NCBI RefSeq assembly: GCF_038784515.1
Contig: NZ_CP152376.1
Span: forward strand, 2,232,001-2,296,000
Source of the DNA: Rhodoferax sp. GW822-FHT02A01
GTDB lineage: Bacteria; Pseudomonadota; Gammaproteobacteria; Burkholderiales; Burkholderiaceae_C
Direction: 5' to 3'
Length of the DNA stretch: 64,000 nt
Part shown: positions 1-10,188 of the stretch, piece by piece
How positions within the stretch are numbered: position 1 is the first letter of the stretch
Layout: every line of letters starts with the position of its first letter
Program-made: the position numbers and the translations under genes
Notes under the pieces: model-generated
Databases searched by the model: none
Seen by the model: the letters and a program-made list of their open reading frames with translations, nothing else
What the model was told of the DNA's origin: nothing

Positions 1-367
1 GGTGGGTTCGCCCCAGTTTGAGGTCTGGCGCAAAGACCCCTTGCCCATCGCCGTGTACGAATCCGGCAGCATGGCCCGCATCGAAACCCTGGCGGCACTG
101 GGCGCAAAGCGGCGCTCCTACCGCGTGGTCTATCACAGCTCCAGTCTGGCCGGGCAGGTAGCCGCGGTGGAGAGTGGCCTGGCGGTTGCGGTGCTGACCC
201 GTTGCAGTGTGCCGGCGCACCTGCAGGTGTTGCAGAGCCTGCCCAAGGAGTACGAGTTGCCCGGACTGGCTACCATGGAGGTGGCGGTGTTGCGCAGCAA
301 GGTGTCCAAGCGCTCGCGCGCGGTGGACGCCATGTATGAGCAATTCAGCCAGACCCTGGGCACTTGA
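1..367 (+). CDS. LysR-family regulator, C-terminal part (5' end outside window)
   Basis: The open frame runs in from the left edge and stops at 367, leaving about 121 residues. They match the second half of a LysR effector-binding domain: a segment like YESGSMARIETLAALG, then YHSSSLAGQVAAVESGLAVAVL, which is the usual stretch in which LysR proteins close around the effector. The DNA-binding N-terminus is off the window, so the regulon cannot be judged. The next gene starts 42 bases downstream on the same strand and could be co-transcribed. LysR family assignment is by sequence pattern; the effector is unknown. Confidence 0.8.
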   Translation, partial: VGSPQFEVWRKDPLPIAVYESGSMARIETLAALGAKRRSYRVVYHSSSLAGQVAAVESGLAVAVLTRCSVPAHLQVLQSLPKEYELPGLATMEVAVLRSKVSKRSRAVDAMYEQFSQTLGT

Positions 368-409
368 GCAACCCACGAACGCAACCCGTTATTGACACTG
401 CAACCCACC

Positions 410-1210
410 ATGCCACGCTTCGCCGCCAACCTCTCCCTGCTCTACAACGAATTTGCCTTTTTGGACCGTTTTGCGGCTGCGGCCAGGGACGGCTTCTCGG
501 CCGTGGAGTTCCTGTTTCCCTATGACTTCGAGCCCAGTGCACTGGCGCAGGCCTTGCAGGACAATCAATTGCAGCAAGTCCTATTCAATGCGCCACCGGG
601 TGATTGGAGTGCCGGTGAGCGGGGCATTGCGTGCCTGCCGGGGCGAGAGGCAGAGTTCAGAAGCGGCTTTCTGCGCGCACTGGAATATGCCCAGGCACTG
701 CAGTGCCCCCGCATCCACGTCATGGCGGGACTGGCGCCGGCGGGCGTGGAGCCTGCGGCACTCAAGGACACATTCCTTGCGAATCTGCACTGGGCCTGCG
801 AAGCCGCCGCCGCGGGGCCGGACGTCCTGATCGAGCCCATCAACACCCGTGACTTTCCCGGCTACTACCTGAACCGTCAGGACGCTGCGCATGCCATCGT
901 GCAGGAAGTGGGCGCTGACAATCTCAAGGTGCAGTTCGACCTCTACCACTGCCAGATTGTGGAAGGGGACGTGGCAAGCAAAATCCGCCACTATCTACCC
1001 ACCGGGCGTGTCGGCCACATCCAGATTGCGGGCGTGCCCGAGCGCCACGAACCATCGGTGGGCGAGCTGAATTACCCCTATCTTTTTGAGGTGATTGACC
1101 AGGTGAGCGCCACCTGTGGCTGGAGCGGCTGGGTCGGCTGCGAATACCGGCCCGCACGAGGCGCTGTGGCAGGTGCAACCTCACAGGGACTGGGCTGGCT
1201 GCCGCGATAA
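410..1210 (+). CDS. hyi: Hydroxypyruvate isomerase-like TIM-barrel protein
   Basis: 266 residues, close to the roughly 258 of E. coli Hyi. The family (xylose-isomerase-like TIM barrel) interconverts hydroxypyruvate and tartronate semialdehyde in glyoxylate and glycerate metabolism. Visible marks are the N-terminal [20 protein letters not shown], the metal-site stretch [16 protein letters not shown] (Glu ligand), [13 protein letters not shown] (Asp and His ligands) and [14 protein letters not shown]. The ATG at 410 is chosen over an upstream TTG at 392 because MPRFAANLS is the canonical family start. No gcl or glxR lies beside it, so OtnI-type 2-oxo-tetronate isomerase is an alternative substrate assignment. 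Confidence 0.82.
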   Translation: MPRFAANLSLLYNEFAFLDRFAAAARDGFSAVEFLFPYDFEPSALAQALQDNQLQQVLFNAPPGDWSAGERGIACLPGREAEFRSGFLRALEYAQALQCPRIHVMAGLAPAGVEPAALKDTFLANLHWACEAAAAGPDVLIEPINTRDFPGYYLNRQDAAHAIVQEVGADNLKVQFDLYHCQIVEGDVASKIRHYLPTGRVGHIQIAGVPERHEPSVGELNYPYLFEVIDQVSATCGWSGWVGCEYRPARGAVAGATSQGLGWLPR

Positions 1211-1215
1211 GGGGG

Positions 1216-1234
1216 ATGCAGAAGCGGGCTGCAT
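1216..1234 (+). terminator. Weak hairpin after hyi-like gene
   Basis: A six-base stem ATGCAG / CTGCAT with a seven-base loop lies just after the hyi stop and is followed by a pyrimidine-rich stretch (CTTCTTTACC). It could act as a weak terminator. The stem is short and there is no long U run, so support is modest. Confidence 0.25.
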
Positions 1235-1352
1235 ACACTTCTTTACCTTCTTCACACGCCACTAACAATTTGGATGCCCGCCATTCATCCAGGACTGCTT
1301 AAATTGGTTTTCACCAATACGAGGAATTCTTCCTCAATGGAGCAAAGTACAT

Positions 1353-1769
1353 ATGGCAAGTCAATTCACCTTCGTTCGTCAATGGACATCCCCCAGGTTG
1401 CGAATGGAAGTCGTGCTCGGTAGCCACACCATCAAGGCGTTTGTAACCGCACCCAAGGAGTTCAATGTGCTGGGCATTGTGCGTTTGGGCATGGAGTTTG
1501 GATTGCTGGGATTGACGGACGAAGGTAACTATGTCCGTATCAATGGTTCCAACGTCCAGACGTTGAACAACAATGAGGTGGAGGCTGCCATCGACCGGGC
1601 CACCACTTACGGCAGGGGCGAGCCCTTTGCTGCAAGGCGTCCTGCGGACGCTCCAAAGACCGCGCACGTGCCGGTTGTCACTGCGCGCAAGTGCCGCAAG
1701 ATCGATCCGCTGCTGACCAACGCCAGCACCTGGTCGCGGCCGCACGCCGCGCGGCGCACCACCGTTTAG
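1353..1769 (+). CDS. Uncharacterised 138-residue protein, paralogue of the gene at 25163-25561
   Basis: I do not recognise a named family. The core, residues about 18-95, contains KAFVTAPKEFNVLGIVRLGM followed by EFGLL and a YVRINGS element. The same core recurs in the minus-strand gene at 25163-25561 with well over half the residues identical, so this is a real family with two members here. The C-terminus is basic and rich in Arg, Thr and Ala and is not shared. No signal peptide or membrane helix is seen. The ATG at 1353 is the only good start. Its stop overlaps the kdpE stop codon on the other strand by four bases. Confidence 0.72.
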   Translation: MASQFTFVRQWTSPRLRMEVVLGSHTIKAFVTAPKEFNVLGIVRLGMEFGLLGLTDEGNYVRINGSNVQTLNNNEVEAAIDRATTYGRGEPFAARRPADAPKTAHVPVVTARKCRKIDPLLTNASTWSRPHAARRTTV

Positions 1770-2476
1770 CGCACCAGTCGGTAACCCACCGCGGTCTCGG
1801 TCAGCAAATGCTCGGGCTGGGTCGGATCGGGCTCCAGTTTTTGCCGCAGATGACCCATGTAGATGCGCAGGTAGTGGCTCTGCTCCGTGTGTGACGGCCC
1901 CCAGACCTCTTTGAGCAGCTGGCGGTGTGTCATTACCCGTCCTGCGTTGGCGATGAGCACCATCAGCAACCGGTATTCAATCGGCGTGAGATGGACCTCC
2001 TCACCGGCGCGGCGCACGATGCGTGCTTGCCGGTCCACCTCCACGTCGCCAAAGGCAAAGATCGGGACTTCGTCGCCCGTGCCTTGTTGCGCAGAGTCTT
2101 CGGGCCCTACACGTGTGCGGCGCAGGTTGGCGCGCACACGGGCCAGCAACTCACCCACACCAAAAGGCTTGGTGAGGTAGTCGTCTGCACCGGCATCCAG
2201 CGCTGCGATCTTGTCGGACTCGTCGGCGCGCGCAGAGAGCACGACGATGGGCACGTTCGACCAGGCACGCACGTCGCGGATCAGGTCCAGTCCATCGCCA
2301 TCGGGCAGACCCAGATCGACCACCAGAAGATCAGGCTTGCGCGTTCCCGCATCAAGCAGGCCACGCCGCGCGGTGTCGGCCTCATGCACCTGCCAGCCTT
2401 CAGCCTCCAAAGCCAGGCGCACAAAACGGCGTATCTGCGGCTCGTCTTCAATCAGGATGGCTACCGGGGCGGACAT
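1766..2476 (-). CDS. kdpE: KdpE, response regulator of the potassium-uptake operon
   Basis: 236 residues: an N-terminal receiver domain and a C-terminal OmpR/PhoB winged helix. The phospho-acceptor is Asp54 in LLVVDLGLPDGDG, with the acidic pair at EDEPQIRRF and the conserved Lys in DDYLTKPFGVGEL. The C-terminal part shows LTPIEYRLLMVL, QLLKEVWG and the wing TAVGYRLV. The ATG at 2476 gives the usual family length; the longer upstream frame is out-of-frame kdpD sequence. It follows kdpD by 19 bases and is surely co-transcribed. KdpE activates kdpFABC under potassium limitation; a candidate binding site lies at 10234-10259. Confidence 0.97.
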   Translation of the reverse strand: MSAPVAILIEDEPQIRRFVRLALEAEGWQVHEADTARRGLLDAGTRKPDLLVVDLGLPDGDGLDLIRDVRAWSNVPIVVLSARADESDKIAALDAGADDYLTKPFGVGELLARVRANLRRTRVGPEDSAQQGTGDEVPIFAFGDVEVDRQARIVRRAGEEVHLTPIEYRLLMVLIANAGRVMTHRQLLKEVWGPSHTEQSHYLRIYMGHLRQKLEPDPTQPEHLLTETAVGYRLVR

Positions 2477-2495
2477 GGGGGTATGGGCTTGCGGG

Positions 2496-5258
2496 TTAAA
2501 TTTCTTCCACCGTCTCCATGGGCGGAGGTTCGGTGCGTGGCAGGCTGATTGTGAACGCTGCACCCCCTCCGCTGGCCTGGCTGACGCTGATTTTTCCCTT
2601 GTGCGCTTCGGCAATGGCCTTGCAGATGGCCAGGCCCAGGCCGACACCGCGAGTGCTGGACTCGCTCTGGCCGCGCGTGAATTTCTCGAACAGCACATGT
2701 TCCTGCCCCTTGCTCGACGCGGGCAGGCCGGGGCCGTAATCTCGCACAGTGAGCTCCAGGCTGTTGGCCGTGGTACGGGCCGATACCCGTACGGCAGGCG
2801 TGTGCCCCTCCGGTGGGATGCCGTATTTGGCTGCGTTTTCCAGAAGGTTGACCAGGGCCCGCTCCACCAACGCCGCGTCGAACTCCACCAGCGGCAGGTC
2901 GGTGGGCACATCGGTTTGCACGCTCAGTCCGGCCAGTGCGTGGCGCGCAGCCCGTATGGCACTGCCCACCACTTCCTCCACCGACTGCCAGTCGCGGCGC
3001 AATTGCACCTGCCCGCTCTCCAGACGGGCCATATCCAGCAGGTTGCCCACCAGCGCGCTGAGTTCGCGTGCCTCATTGCCCATGGCCTGCACCATGCTGT
3101 GCTGTTCGGTTGTGAGCGAGCCCATCTGTTCCAGCGTCTGCGCCTGCCCGATCAGGGCCGTGAGCGGTGTGCGCACGTCGTGGGACATGGCTGCCAGCAG
3201 CGTGTTGCGCAGGCGCTCGGACTCCATCTGCACCACCGCCTGCTGCGCCACCTCCACATAGTGCACACGCTCCAGTGCAATGGCAATCTGGCGCGCCAGG
3301 GTCTCGAGCTGCTGCACCTGCTCAGGGATCAGCAGCCATCGCCCCTGTGCCGGTTGCACTGCCATTACGCCGCGTATGCGCATGGGCGCCTGCAGGGGCA
3401 CGTAATGCCAGGGGTTGGAGGGCAGGGTGGCCGTGGCCATACCCGCCCGCTGTCCATTACGAAAGCACCAGTCGGCAATGCTGGCATCCATGCCCTGCGG
3501 CAAATGGGAACCCAGCTCCAGTTGGTCCTCGGCATTGGCAATGAAGACCTTGGCCTGCCCGCCAAAGGTGCGGGTCACCGCGGCCTCGCCCAGCTCCACC
3601 ACCTGCACCGTCTGCAGCGCCGCAGACAGGTCGCGCGTCAACTCGAACAGGGCATGGGCGCGACGCTCCCGGCTGGCCGAAACGCTGGCGGCAAAACGCA
3701 GATTGGCAGTGAGCTGGCCAATCAGCAGACCCACACCCAGCATCACACCAAAGGTCACCAGGTATTGCACATCGGTGACTGCAAACGACAGGCGCGGCGG
3801 TACAAAGAAGAAGTCGAATGCTGCAACCGACAGCACCGCAGCCAGCATCGCCGGGCCGCGCCCCAGGCGCACTGCCACCAGCACCACGCACAGCAGGAAC
3901 AGCATGACGATGTTGGCCAGATCGAACAGTGCCAGCATGGGCAGCGTGAGCACCGTGGTGGCCACACAGGCCACCAGTGCCCAGGCATAGCGCTGCCAAC
4001 GGGTGTGCTGACCAGAGGCTTGCGTATTTTCATCGCTGTTGGCGGGAACCGCAGGCGCTATGCGCCGTACGGCCTCGGTGGACCCCACTTCGACAATGTC
4101 CAGCTCCGTGGCCAGGCTGGCCAGGCGCTGCATCAGGCGTGGGCGCAGCATATGCCTCCACGCGCTCCAGCGCGACGGCGCGGGCCGCCCCAGGACCACG
4201 GTGGCGCAATTGAGCATGCGCGCCTGCTCCATCAGCGTGCGGGCGACGTCGTTGCCGGTCAGCACCACGGTCTCGCCACCCAGCTCTTCGGCGAGCTTGA
4301 GCACCGTGAGCACGCGGTCACGCGCCACGGCGGGCAAGCGTTGCAATGCCGGCGTTTCCACATACACCGCGTGCCAGCGCACATTGAGCTGGCCTGCCAG
4401 GCGCGCCGCACTGCGCACCGCATGCTCGGCACCTTCGCCCGGGCTGACGCAGACCAGCAAGGCGCCCGAGGTATTCCAGGCACCGGAGTTCCTGTCCTGT
4501 CCCTGGCTGGCGATGCGGTGCTGGCGCGCACGGTAGCTGCGCACGTCGTCGCCCACATGTTCGGCGGTGCGGCGCAGCGCAATCTCGCGCAGGGCAAACA
4601 GATTGCCTTTGCGAAAGAAGTTTTGTGTGGCCCGCTCGGCCTGATGCGGCACATACACCTTGCCGGCCTTGAGCCGCGCCAGCAACTCATCGGCGGTGAC
4701 ATCCACCAGGATCAGTTCATCGGCATCATCGAGCACGGTGTCGGGCACGGTTTCGTTGATGCGGATACCGGTGATGGCGCCCACGGTGCCGTTGAGGCTT
4801 TCCAGATGCTGCACGTTCAGCGCGGTCCAGACGTCGATGCCCACGCCCAACAGCTCCTGCACATCCTGCCAGCGTTTGGGGTGGCGCGATCCCGGCGCAT
4901 TGCTGTGGGCCAGTTCGTCGAGCAGCAGTATTTCGGGCTTGGCCTGCAGCGCGGCGTCAATGTCGAACTCTTGCAGCACCTGTCCGCGGTAGGCGATCTG
5001 CTGGAGCGGCAGTTGCTCCAGGCCGGCCAGCAGTTCATCGGTTTCGCGGCGGCCGTGGGTTTCCACCAAGCCGATCAGCACGTTCTTGCCTGCCGCCTTG
5101 GCACGTTGTGCGGCCTGCAGCATGGCGTAGGTCTTGCCCACACCGGCGCTGGCACCGAAGTAGATGCGTAGCTTGCCGCGGGTGACTTCCTGCGCCTGCT
5201 CGCGCAGTTGGGCGAGCAGGGCGTCGGGGTCGGGGCGGGTGTCGGAATGCGAGGCCAT
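2496..5258 (-). CDS. kdpD: KdpD, potassium/turgor sensor histidine kinase
   Basis: 920 residues from the ATG at 5258 (a TTG at 5282 would add eight). Order of domains: KdpD N-terminal cytosolic domain with a Walker A (GASAGVGKTYAM, residues about 35-46), a universal-stress-like segment, the four-helix DUF4118 membrane block around residues 430-520, a GAF-like region, then HisKA with the phospho-accepting His in MSHDVRTPLTAL (about residue 693), and an HATPase domain with N, G1 (DYGPGLP) and G2 boxes (GVGLGLAI). E. coli KdpD is slightly shorter at 894. It senses low K+ and turgor and phosphorylates KdpE. It is separated from kdpC by about 200 bases holding an inverted repeat. Confidence 0.97.
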   Translation of the reverse strand: MASHSDTRPDPDALLAQLREQAQEVTRGKLRIYFGASAGVGKTYAMLQAAQRAKAAGKNVLIGLVETHGRRETDELLAGLEQLPLQQIAYRGQVLQEFDIDAALQAKPEILLLDELAHSNAPGSRHPKRWQDVQELLGVGIDVWTALNVQHLESLNGTVGAITGIRINETVPDTVLDDADELILVDVTADELLARLKAGKVYVPHQAERATQNFFRKGNLFALREIALRRTAEHVGDDVRSYRARQHRIASQGQDRNSGAWNTSGALLVCVSPGEGAEHAVRSAARLAGQLNVRWHAVYVETPALQRLPAVARDRVLTVLKLAEELGGETVVLTGNDVARTLMEQARMLNCATVVLGRPAPSRWSAWRHMLRPRLMQRLASLATELDIVEVGSTEAVRRIAPAVPANSDENTQASGQHTRWQRYAWALVACVATTVLTLPMLALFDLANIVMLFLLCVVLVAVRLGRGPAMLAAVLSVAAFDFFFVPPRLSFAVTDVQYLVTFGVMLGVGLLIGQLTANLRFAASVSASRERRAHALFELTRDLSAALQTVQVVELGEAAVTRTFGGQAKVFIANAEDQLELGSHLPQGMDASIADWCFRNGQRAGMATATLPSNPWHYVPLQAPMRIRGVMAVQPAQGRWLLIPEQVQQLETLARQIAIALERVHYVEVAQQAVVQMESERLRNTLLAAMSHDVRTPLTALIGQAQTLEQMGSLTTEQHSMVQAMGNEARELSALVGNLLDMARLESGQVQLRRDWQSVEEVVGSAIRAARHALAGLSVQTDVPTDLPLVEFDAALVERALVNLLENAAKYGIPPEGHTPAVRVSARTTANSLELTVRDYGPGLPASSKGQEHVLFEKFTRGQSESSTRGVGLGLAICKAIAEAHKGKISVSQASGGGAAFTISLPRTEPPPMETVEEI

Positions 5259-5334
5259 GGGGGCTTTGGGGAGCTTGGGCAAATACGGTTGTTTTTGTGG
5301 TTCGATTATTGAGCGTTTATTGCAGGTTGCGTCG

Positions 5335-5430
5335 GACTCAGGCCGACTTGGTACTCAGTTCCGTTCGTGTCCCCCGGCCTTCGGCCTCCTCCTTTACCTC
5401 ACTGCACTGAGCACCAAGCCGCCCTGAGTC
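5335..5430. repeat. 96-bp imperfect inverted repeat between kdpC and kdpD
   Basis: The arms at 5335-5358 and 5407-5430 match as inverted copies in 21 of 24 positions (left arm begins GACTCAGGCCGACTTGG). The 48-base loop holds a further GGCC-TTC-GGCC mini-hairpin and a long pyrimidine tract. No reading frame of interest is inside. Such a structure could fold as a large mRNA hairpin that dampens read-through from kdpFABC into kdpDE, or it could be a dispersed palindromic intergenic element. No second copy was noticed in this window. Confidence 0.7.
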
Positions 5431-5461
5431 ATCCACCATGGCTTGCACGCGAAAGAACCAG

Positions 5462-6031
5462 TCACATGGCATCCAACGCCAGGTTCAACCGCAGCACATT
5501 CACACCCGGCTCACCCATCAGCCCCAGCAAAGGACGCTCGGTGTTCTGCGCAACCAGCGCCTCCACCTTGACAGCGTCCAGCTTGCGCGCAGCAGCCACG
5601 CGCTTCACCTGGTACAGGGCTGCTGCCACGCTGATATGCGGGTCCAGACCACTGGCTGACGCGGTGACCAGATCCACCGGTACGCTGGCCGTGTTGCCGG
5701 GGTCGGCGTCATGCAGGGCCTGCACGCGGCCTTTGACTGCGTCCACCAGTGCGGGGTTGAGAGGGCCCTGGTTGGAGCCACTCGACGCCAGTGCATTGTT
5801 GGGCTGTGGGCCGGTGGCGGAGGGGCGGCCCCAGAAGTGACCGGGGTCGGAAAAGTTCTGGCCGATCAACAGCGAACCGACCGGCTTGCCGTCTTTGAGG
5901 ACGAGGCTGCCCGCAGCCTGTGCCGGGTACAGCGCCTGCCCGAGGGCGGTGACTGCCAGCGGGTAGAGCAGGCCGGTCAGCACGGACAGCAACAGGAACA
6001 GAGCCAACAAGGGGCGAAATGTGTTTTTCAT
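5462..6031 (-). CDS. kdpC: KdpC, K+-transporting ATPase subunit C
   Basis: 189 residues, the expected size. One N-terminal membrane helix (about residues 7-27, [20 protein letters not shown]) anchors a periplasmic domain. The family signatures [26 protein letters not shown] and [15 protein letters not shown] are all present. KdpC stabilises the KdpFABC complex and helps couple ATP hydrolysis to transport. It follows kdpB by 16 bases. Start ATG at 6031 has a purine-rich upstream stretch (GGAGTCACTC). Confidence 0.97.
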   Translation of the reverse strand: MKNTFRPLLALFLLLSVLTGLLYPLAVTALGQALYPAQAAGSLVLKDGKPVGSLLIGQNFSDPGHFWGRPSATGPQPNNALASSGSNQGPLNPALVDAVKGRVQALHDADPGNTASVPVDLVTASASGLDPHISVAAALYQVKRVAAARKLDAVKVEALVAQNTERPLLGLMGEPGVNVLRLNLALDAM

Positions 6032-6047
6032 GTGAGTGACTCCAGAA

Positions 6048-8123
6048 TCAGGCCAGGTTCATGGCAACCAACAACATGTCGATGGCCTTGATGCCGGCAA
6101 AGGGGACGATCAGCCCGCCCAGGCCGTAGATCAGCAGGTTGCGACGCAGCAGGGAGGCTGCACCCACCGGGCGGTACTTCACGCCCTTGAGCGCCAGCGG
6201 AATGAGCGCCACGATGATCAGCGCGTTGAAGATCACCGCGGACAGGATGGCCGAGGACGCGCTGCCCAGTCGCATCACGTTGAGGGCCGCGAGCTGCGGG
6301 TAGGTGGTGACGAAGATCGCCGGGATGATGGCGAAGTACTTGGCCACGTCATTGGCAATCGAGAAGGTGGTGAGCGAGCCGCGCGTCATCAGCAGCGCCT
6401 TGCCGGTCTCCACCACTTCCAGCAGCTTGGTCGGGTTGGAGTCCAGGTCCACCATGTTGGCGGCTTCCTTGGCGGCCTGCGTGCCGCTGTTCATGGCAAC
6501 GGCCACGTCGGCCTGGGCCAGTGCGGGTGCGTCATTGGTGCCGTCGCCGGTCATGGCCACCAGACGACCTTCGGCCTGGTAACGGCGGATCAGCATCAGC
6601 TTGTCTTCCGGCGTGGCTTCGGCCAGGAAGTCGTCCACACCCGCTTCCGCCGCGATGGCCGAGGCGGTGAGCTTGTTGTCGCCGGTGATCATCACTGTGG
6701 TGATGCCCATGCGGCGCAGTTCGCCAAAGCGTTCCTTGATGCCGGTCTTGACGATGTCCTTGAGTTCCACGATGCCCAGCACCGTGCTGCCATCGGTCAC
6801 CGCCAGGGGCGTGCTGCCGCGGCGGGACACGTCGTCGGCAGCGGCGATCACTTCCGCATGCATCAGGCCGCCCTGGGCCAGCAGGTATTTGCGCACCGCA
6901 TCCACCGCGCCCTTGCGCAGCACGCGGGTGCTGCCGTCGGGCTGTGTAGCGTCCACGCCGCTCATGCGGGTCTGGGCAGTGAAGGGCACATCAATCACTG
7001 CGCCGGACAGGTCAGGCACCTTCACCGTGCGCTGTGCCAGAAGCACAATGCTGCGGCCTTCCGGGGTTTCGTCGGCAACGGACGACTGCGCGGCGCAGAT
7101 GGCCAGTTGCTGCAGCGTCACGCCGGGTGCCGGGATGAACTTGGAAGCCTGGCGGTTGCCATGGGTGATGGTGCCGGTCTTGTCCAGCAGCAGCACGTCC
7201 ACGTCGCCAGCAGCCTCCACCGCACGGCCCGAGGTGGCAATCACATTGGCCTGCATCATGCGGCTCATGCCGGCCACACCCACGGCGGACAAGAGGCCGC
7301 CAATGGTGGTGGGTATCAGGCACACCAGCAGCGCCACCAATGCGGTGATGCTCACCGCCGTGCCGGACTGCATGGCTTCCACGCTGAACAGCGAGTAGGG
7401 CAGCAGCGTGACCGTCACCACTAGGAACACAATGGTCAGCGCGATCAGCAAGATGGTGAGCGCGATTTCATTGGGCGTTTTCTGGCGCTTGGCGCCTTCG
7501 ACCATGCTGATCATGCGGTCCAGGAACGACTCGCCGGGGTTCACGCCAATGCGCACCACCAGCCAGTCCGACAGCACACGGGTGCCGCCGGTGACCGAGG
7601 CAAAGTCGCCACCGGACTCTCGCACCACGGGGGCGGATTCGCCGGTGATGGCACTCTCATCCACCGTGGCCACGCCCTGGATGACTTCGCCATCCACGGG
7701 AATGATCTCGGTGGCTTCCACCAGCACCACATCGCCCTTGCGCAGGTTTTCTGCTTTTTCAGGCAGCCACGTGGAACCGTGCACCGGTTCCTTCAGCTTC
7801 TTGGCCCAGGTGCTTTGCTTGAGGCTGCGCAGCGACTCGGCTTGGGCCTTGCTACGGCCTTCTGCAATGGCTTCGGCGAAGTTGGCAAACAGCACGGTAA
7901 ACCACAGCCAGACGGCAATGCTGAGGATGAACCAGGCCGGTGCCTCACCGTGGCCTTGCAGCGCCTGCAGGCCCAGCAGGGTGGTGAGGATGCTGCCGAT
8001 GTAGACGACAAACATCACCGGGTTGCGCCACTGCACGGCAGGGCTCAGTTTGGTAAATGAGGCCTTGATGGCCGGGCCCACCAGGGCCGGGTCCAGAATG
8101 GTCAGGGAAGAGCGGGTATTCAT
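6048..8123 (-). CDS. kdpB: KdpB, catalytic P-type ATPase subunit
   Basis: 691 residues from the ATG at 8123; the upstream extension of the frame is not KdpB-like. All P-type ATPase marks are seen: ITGESAPV (actuator), the phosphorylation motif [13 protein letters not shown] with Asp near residue 315, and [20 protein letters not shown] (hinge). The N-terminal helices begin with [18 protein letters not shown]. KdpB hydrolyses ATP and, with KdpA, drives high-affinity K+ import. It sits 41 bases after kdpA and 16 before kdpC. Confidence 0.98.
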   Translation of the reverse strand: MNTRSSLTILDPALVGPAIKASFTKLSPAVQWRNPVMFVVYIGSILTTLLGLQALQGHGEAPAWFILSIAVWLWFTVLFANFAEAIAEGRSKAQAESLRSLKQSTWAKKLKEPVHGSTWLPEKAENLRKGDVVLVEATEIIPVDGEVIQGVATVDESAITGESAPVVRESGGDFASVTGGTRVLSDWLVVRIGVNPGESFLDRMISMVEGAKRQKTPNEIALTILLIALTIVFLVVTVTLLPYSLFSVEAMQSGTAVSITALVALLVCLIPTTIGGLLSAVGVAGMSRMMQANVIATSGRAVEAAGDVDVLLLDKTGTITHGNRQASKFIPAPGVTLQQLAICAAQSSVADETPEGRSIVLLAQRTVKVPDLSGAVIDVPFTAQTRMSGVDATQPDGSTRVLRKGAVDAVRKYLLAQGGLMHAEVIAAADDVSRRGSTPLAVTDGSTVLGIVELKDIVKTGIKERFGELRRMGITTVMITGDNKLTASAIAAEAGVDDFLAEATPEDKLMLIRRYQAEGRLVAMTGDGTNDAPALAQADVAVAMNSGTQAAKEAANMVDLDSNPTKLLEVVETGKALLMTRGSLTTFSIANDVAKYFAIIPAIFVTTYPQLAALNVMRLGSASSAILSAVIFNALIIVALIPLALKGVKYRPVGAASLLRRNLLIYGLGGLIVPFAGIKAIDMLLVAMNLA

Positions 8124-8164
8124 GATGGGTTTCTCGAAAAGTGCTTTCACTTGGGGGGCTACGC

Positions 8165-9964
8165 TCAATGCGCGGGCCAGAGCATCAGGTGCTCCACCAT
8201 GGGCCCCAGCGCCAGTGCCGGCACGTAGTTCAGCAGCCCCACCAGCAGCACCGTGCCAATCAGCAGCACCACAAACAGCGGGCCATGGGTAGGCAGCGTG
8301 CCAGCCGTCACCGGCAGGCGCTTTTTGGCGGCCAATGCACCGGCAATGGCCAGCACCGGAACGATCACGCCAAAGCGGCCCAACCACATCAGCAGGCCCA
8401 GCAGCACGTTGTAGAACGGTGTGTTGGCGGACAGACCGGCAAAGGCGCTGCCGTTGTTGTTGGCGGCGGAGGTAAAGGCATACAGGATCTCCGAGAAGCC
8501 GTGCGCACCGGGGTTGGCAATGCCGGCCTTGCCCGCATCGGCCATGACGGCAATGGCCGTACCCACCAGCACCAGAATCGGTGTCACCAGGATGGCCACC
8601 GAGGTGAGCTTCATCTCGTGCGACTCGATTTTCTTGCCCAGGTATTCGGGTGTGCGGCCAATCATCAGGCCGGCAATGAAGACGGCCAGGATGGCAAACA
8701 CCAGCATGCCGTACAGGCCGGTGCCCACGCCACCGAACACCACTTCACCCAGCTGCATCATCACCATGGGCACCATGCCGCCCAGCGGGGTGAGCGAGTC
8801 GTGCATGCCGTTGACGGCACCACAGCTGGCGGCCGTGGTGATCACGGCAAACAGGCTGGTTGCGTTGATGCCAAAGCGGGTTTCCTTGCCTTCCATGTTG
8901 CCGCCGGATTGCAGGGCGCTGGCGCCCTGGTCCACACCCAAGGGTGTGAGCAAGGGGTTGCCGGTCTGCTCCGCCGGCATGATGGCAATCACCGCTACCA
9001 CGAACATGAGGGTCATGGCGGCCAGCACGGCCCAGCCTTGGCGCTTGTCACCCACTTCGATGCCAAAGGAGAAGCACAGTGCCGCCGGGATCAGGAAGAT
9101 CGACAGCATCTGCACGAAGTTGCTCAGCGCCGTGGGGTTCTCATAGGGGTGAGCCGAGTTGGCATTGAAGAAGCCGCCGCCATTGGTGCCCAGCATCTTG
9201 ATGGCTTCCTGCGAGGCCACGGGTCCCATGGGCAGGGTCTGCTTGTCCGTCTCTGCATCTTCCATCACGGCTACGCCCTTGGCATCGAGCACCGGCTGAC
9301 CGGCAGCGTCCACCTTGGGTTGCTGGAACTTGGTCACTTCCAGGGTGGTCACGTCCTTGTAGCCGTCAAAGTTCTGGATCACGCCCTGGCCGACCAGGAA
9401 GATGGCAAACACGAACGACAGCGGCAGCAGCAACCACAAGGTGACGCGGGTAATGTCCACCCAGAAGTTGCCGATGGCCGCGCTGGAGCGTGCAGCAAAG
9501 CCGCGCACCAGGGCAAACACCACGGCAATGCCGGTGGCCGCAGAGAAGAAGTTCTGCACGGCCAGGGCCAGCATCTGCGTGAGATAGCTCATGGTGGATT
9601 CACCGCTGTAGCCTTGCCAGTTGGTGTTGGACACAAAGCTGACGGCGGTGTTGAAGGCGGAGTCCGGCGACACTGCCGCCATGCCAGCCGGGTTCAACGG
9701 CAGTACCGCCTGCAGGCGTTGCAGGGCATACACGGCCAGCGCACCCAGGGCGTTGAAGGCCAGCAGCGCCAGTGCGTATTGCAGCCACTTCATGGTCTGC
9801 TCTGGCGATGTGCCAGCCAGGCGGTAGAGCGGTGCTTCCAGCGCATGCATCCAGCGTGGCAGACGGCCGGAACTGATACGCGCGATCCACATGCCCAATG
9901 GCCAGGCCAGGGCAAGCAGTACGACAAGGTAGAGGGCCAGCAGGCCCCAGGCAGAGGCAGTCAT
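8165..9964 (-). CDS. kdpA: KdpA, K+-binding channel-like subunit
   Basis: 599 residues, somewhat longer than the 557 of E. coli KdpA. It is a polytopic membrane protein with repeated selectivity-filter-like segments (for example [16 protein letters not shown] and [20 protein letters not shown]). The ATG at 9964 overlaps the kdpF stop by one base (TGATG), which decides the start and indicates translational coupling. KdpA carries K+ through the inner membrane in the KdpFABC complex. The extra length appears in the region around residues 180-250, containing [15 protein letters not shown], a segment commonly expanded in beta-proteobacteria. Confidence 0.97.
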   Translation of the reverse strand: MTASAWGLLALYLVVLLALAWPLGMWIARISSGRLPRWMHALEAPLYRLAGTSPEQTMKWLQYALALLAFNALGALAVYALQRLQAVLPLNPAGMAAVSPDSAFNTAVSFVSNTNWQGYSGESTMSYLTQMLALAVQNFFSAATGIAVVFALVRGFAARSSAAIGNFWVDITRVTLWLLLPLSFVFAIFLVGQGVIQNFDGYKDVTTLEVTKFQQPKVDAAGQPVLDAKGVAVMEDAETDKQTLPMGPVASQEAIKMLGTNGGGFFNANSAHPYENPTALSNFVQMLSIFLIPAALCFSFGIEVGDKRQGWAVLAAMTLMFVVAVIAIMPAEQTGNPLLTPLGVDQGASALQSGGNMEGKETRFGINATSLFAVITTAASCGAVNGMHDSLTPLGGMVPMVMMQLGEVVFGGVGTGLYGMLVFAILAVFIAGLMIGRTPEYLGKKIESHEMKLTSVAILVTPILVLVGTAIAVMADAGKAGIANPGAHGFSEILYAFTSAANNNGSAFAGLSANTPFYNVLLGLLMWLGRFGVIVPVLAIAGALAAKKRLPVTAGTLPTHGPLFVVLLIGTVLLVGLLNYVPALALGPMVEHLMLWPAH

Positions 9965-10062
9965 CAGAAGTCCTCCGCACAAAACAGCGCATAGACCAGA
10001 TACACCAGGAGCAGCAGCGCGCACATGCCGCCGGCTCCATATAGGACGTGCAAGGTGTTCAT
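9964..10062 (-). CDS. kdpF: KdpF, small stabilising subunit of the Kdp ATPase
   Basis: 32 residues, mostly one membrane helix ([20 protein letters not shown]) ending in CAEDF. E. coli KdpF has 29 residues and similarly a single helix ending in a short polar tail. The position directly before kdpA, with a one-base stop/start overlap, is diagnostic. Its own start overlaps the stop of a preceding 34-residue frame by four bases (ATGA). Confidence 0.92.
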   Translation of the reverse strand: MNTLHVLYGAGGMCALLLLVYLVYALFCAEDF

Positions 10063-10163
10063 GGTCGTGCACTCCCCGGTTTTTCCAGTTTCTTCAGACC
10101 CCAGGCCATCAGCACCATGGCAAGCCACAGCGCCAGACCTCCAGCAACAAACAGTGCGTCCAT
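10059..10163 (-). CDS. Putative 34-residue membrane protein coupled to kdpF
   Basis: The frame [20 protein letters not shown] continues to a basic tail ([14 protein letters not shown]) and stops inside the kdpF start codon (ATGA overlap). It has a better ribosome-binding site than kdpF itself (TTGGAGAGAACGT before ATG). A single strongly hydrophobic helix spans residues 4-23 and positive charges follow it. It would be the first gene of the operon. I know no named family for it; it may be an extra Kdp subunit, a leader that couples translation, or a KdpF-like duplicate. The evidence is gene-like but short. Confidence 0.6.
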   Translation of the reverse strand: MDALFVAGGLALWLAMVLMAWGLKKLEKPGSARP

Positions 10164-10188
10164 ACGTTCTCTCCAAAAAGATGGAGTC

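Noticed and set aside
2211..5171. Long plus-strand open frame of almost 1000 codons opposite kdpD
   Set aside because: It is the mirror of kdpD in a GC-rich genome. Its translation is His/Gln/Arg-rich with no domain, and kdpD is unmistakable.
8141..9994. Plus-strand open frame opposite kdpA
   Set aside because: It is an antisense shadow; kdpA is complete and lies in an intact operon.
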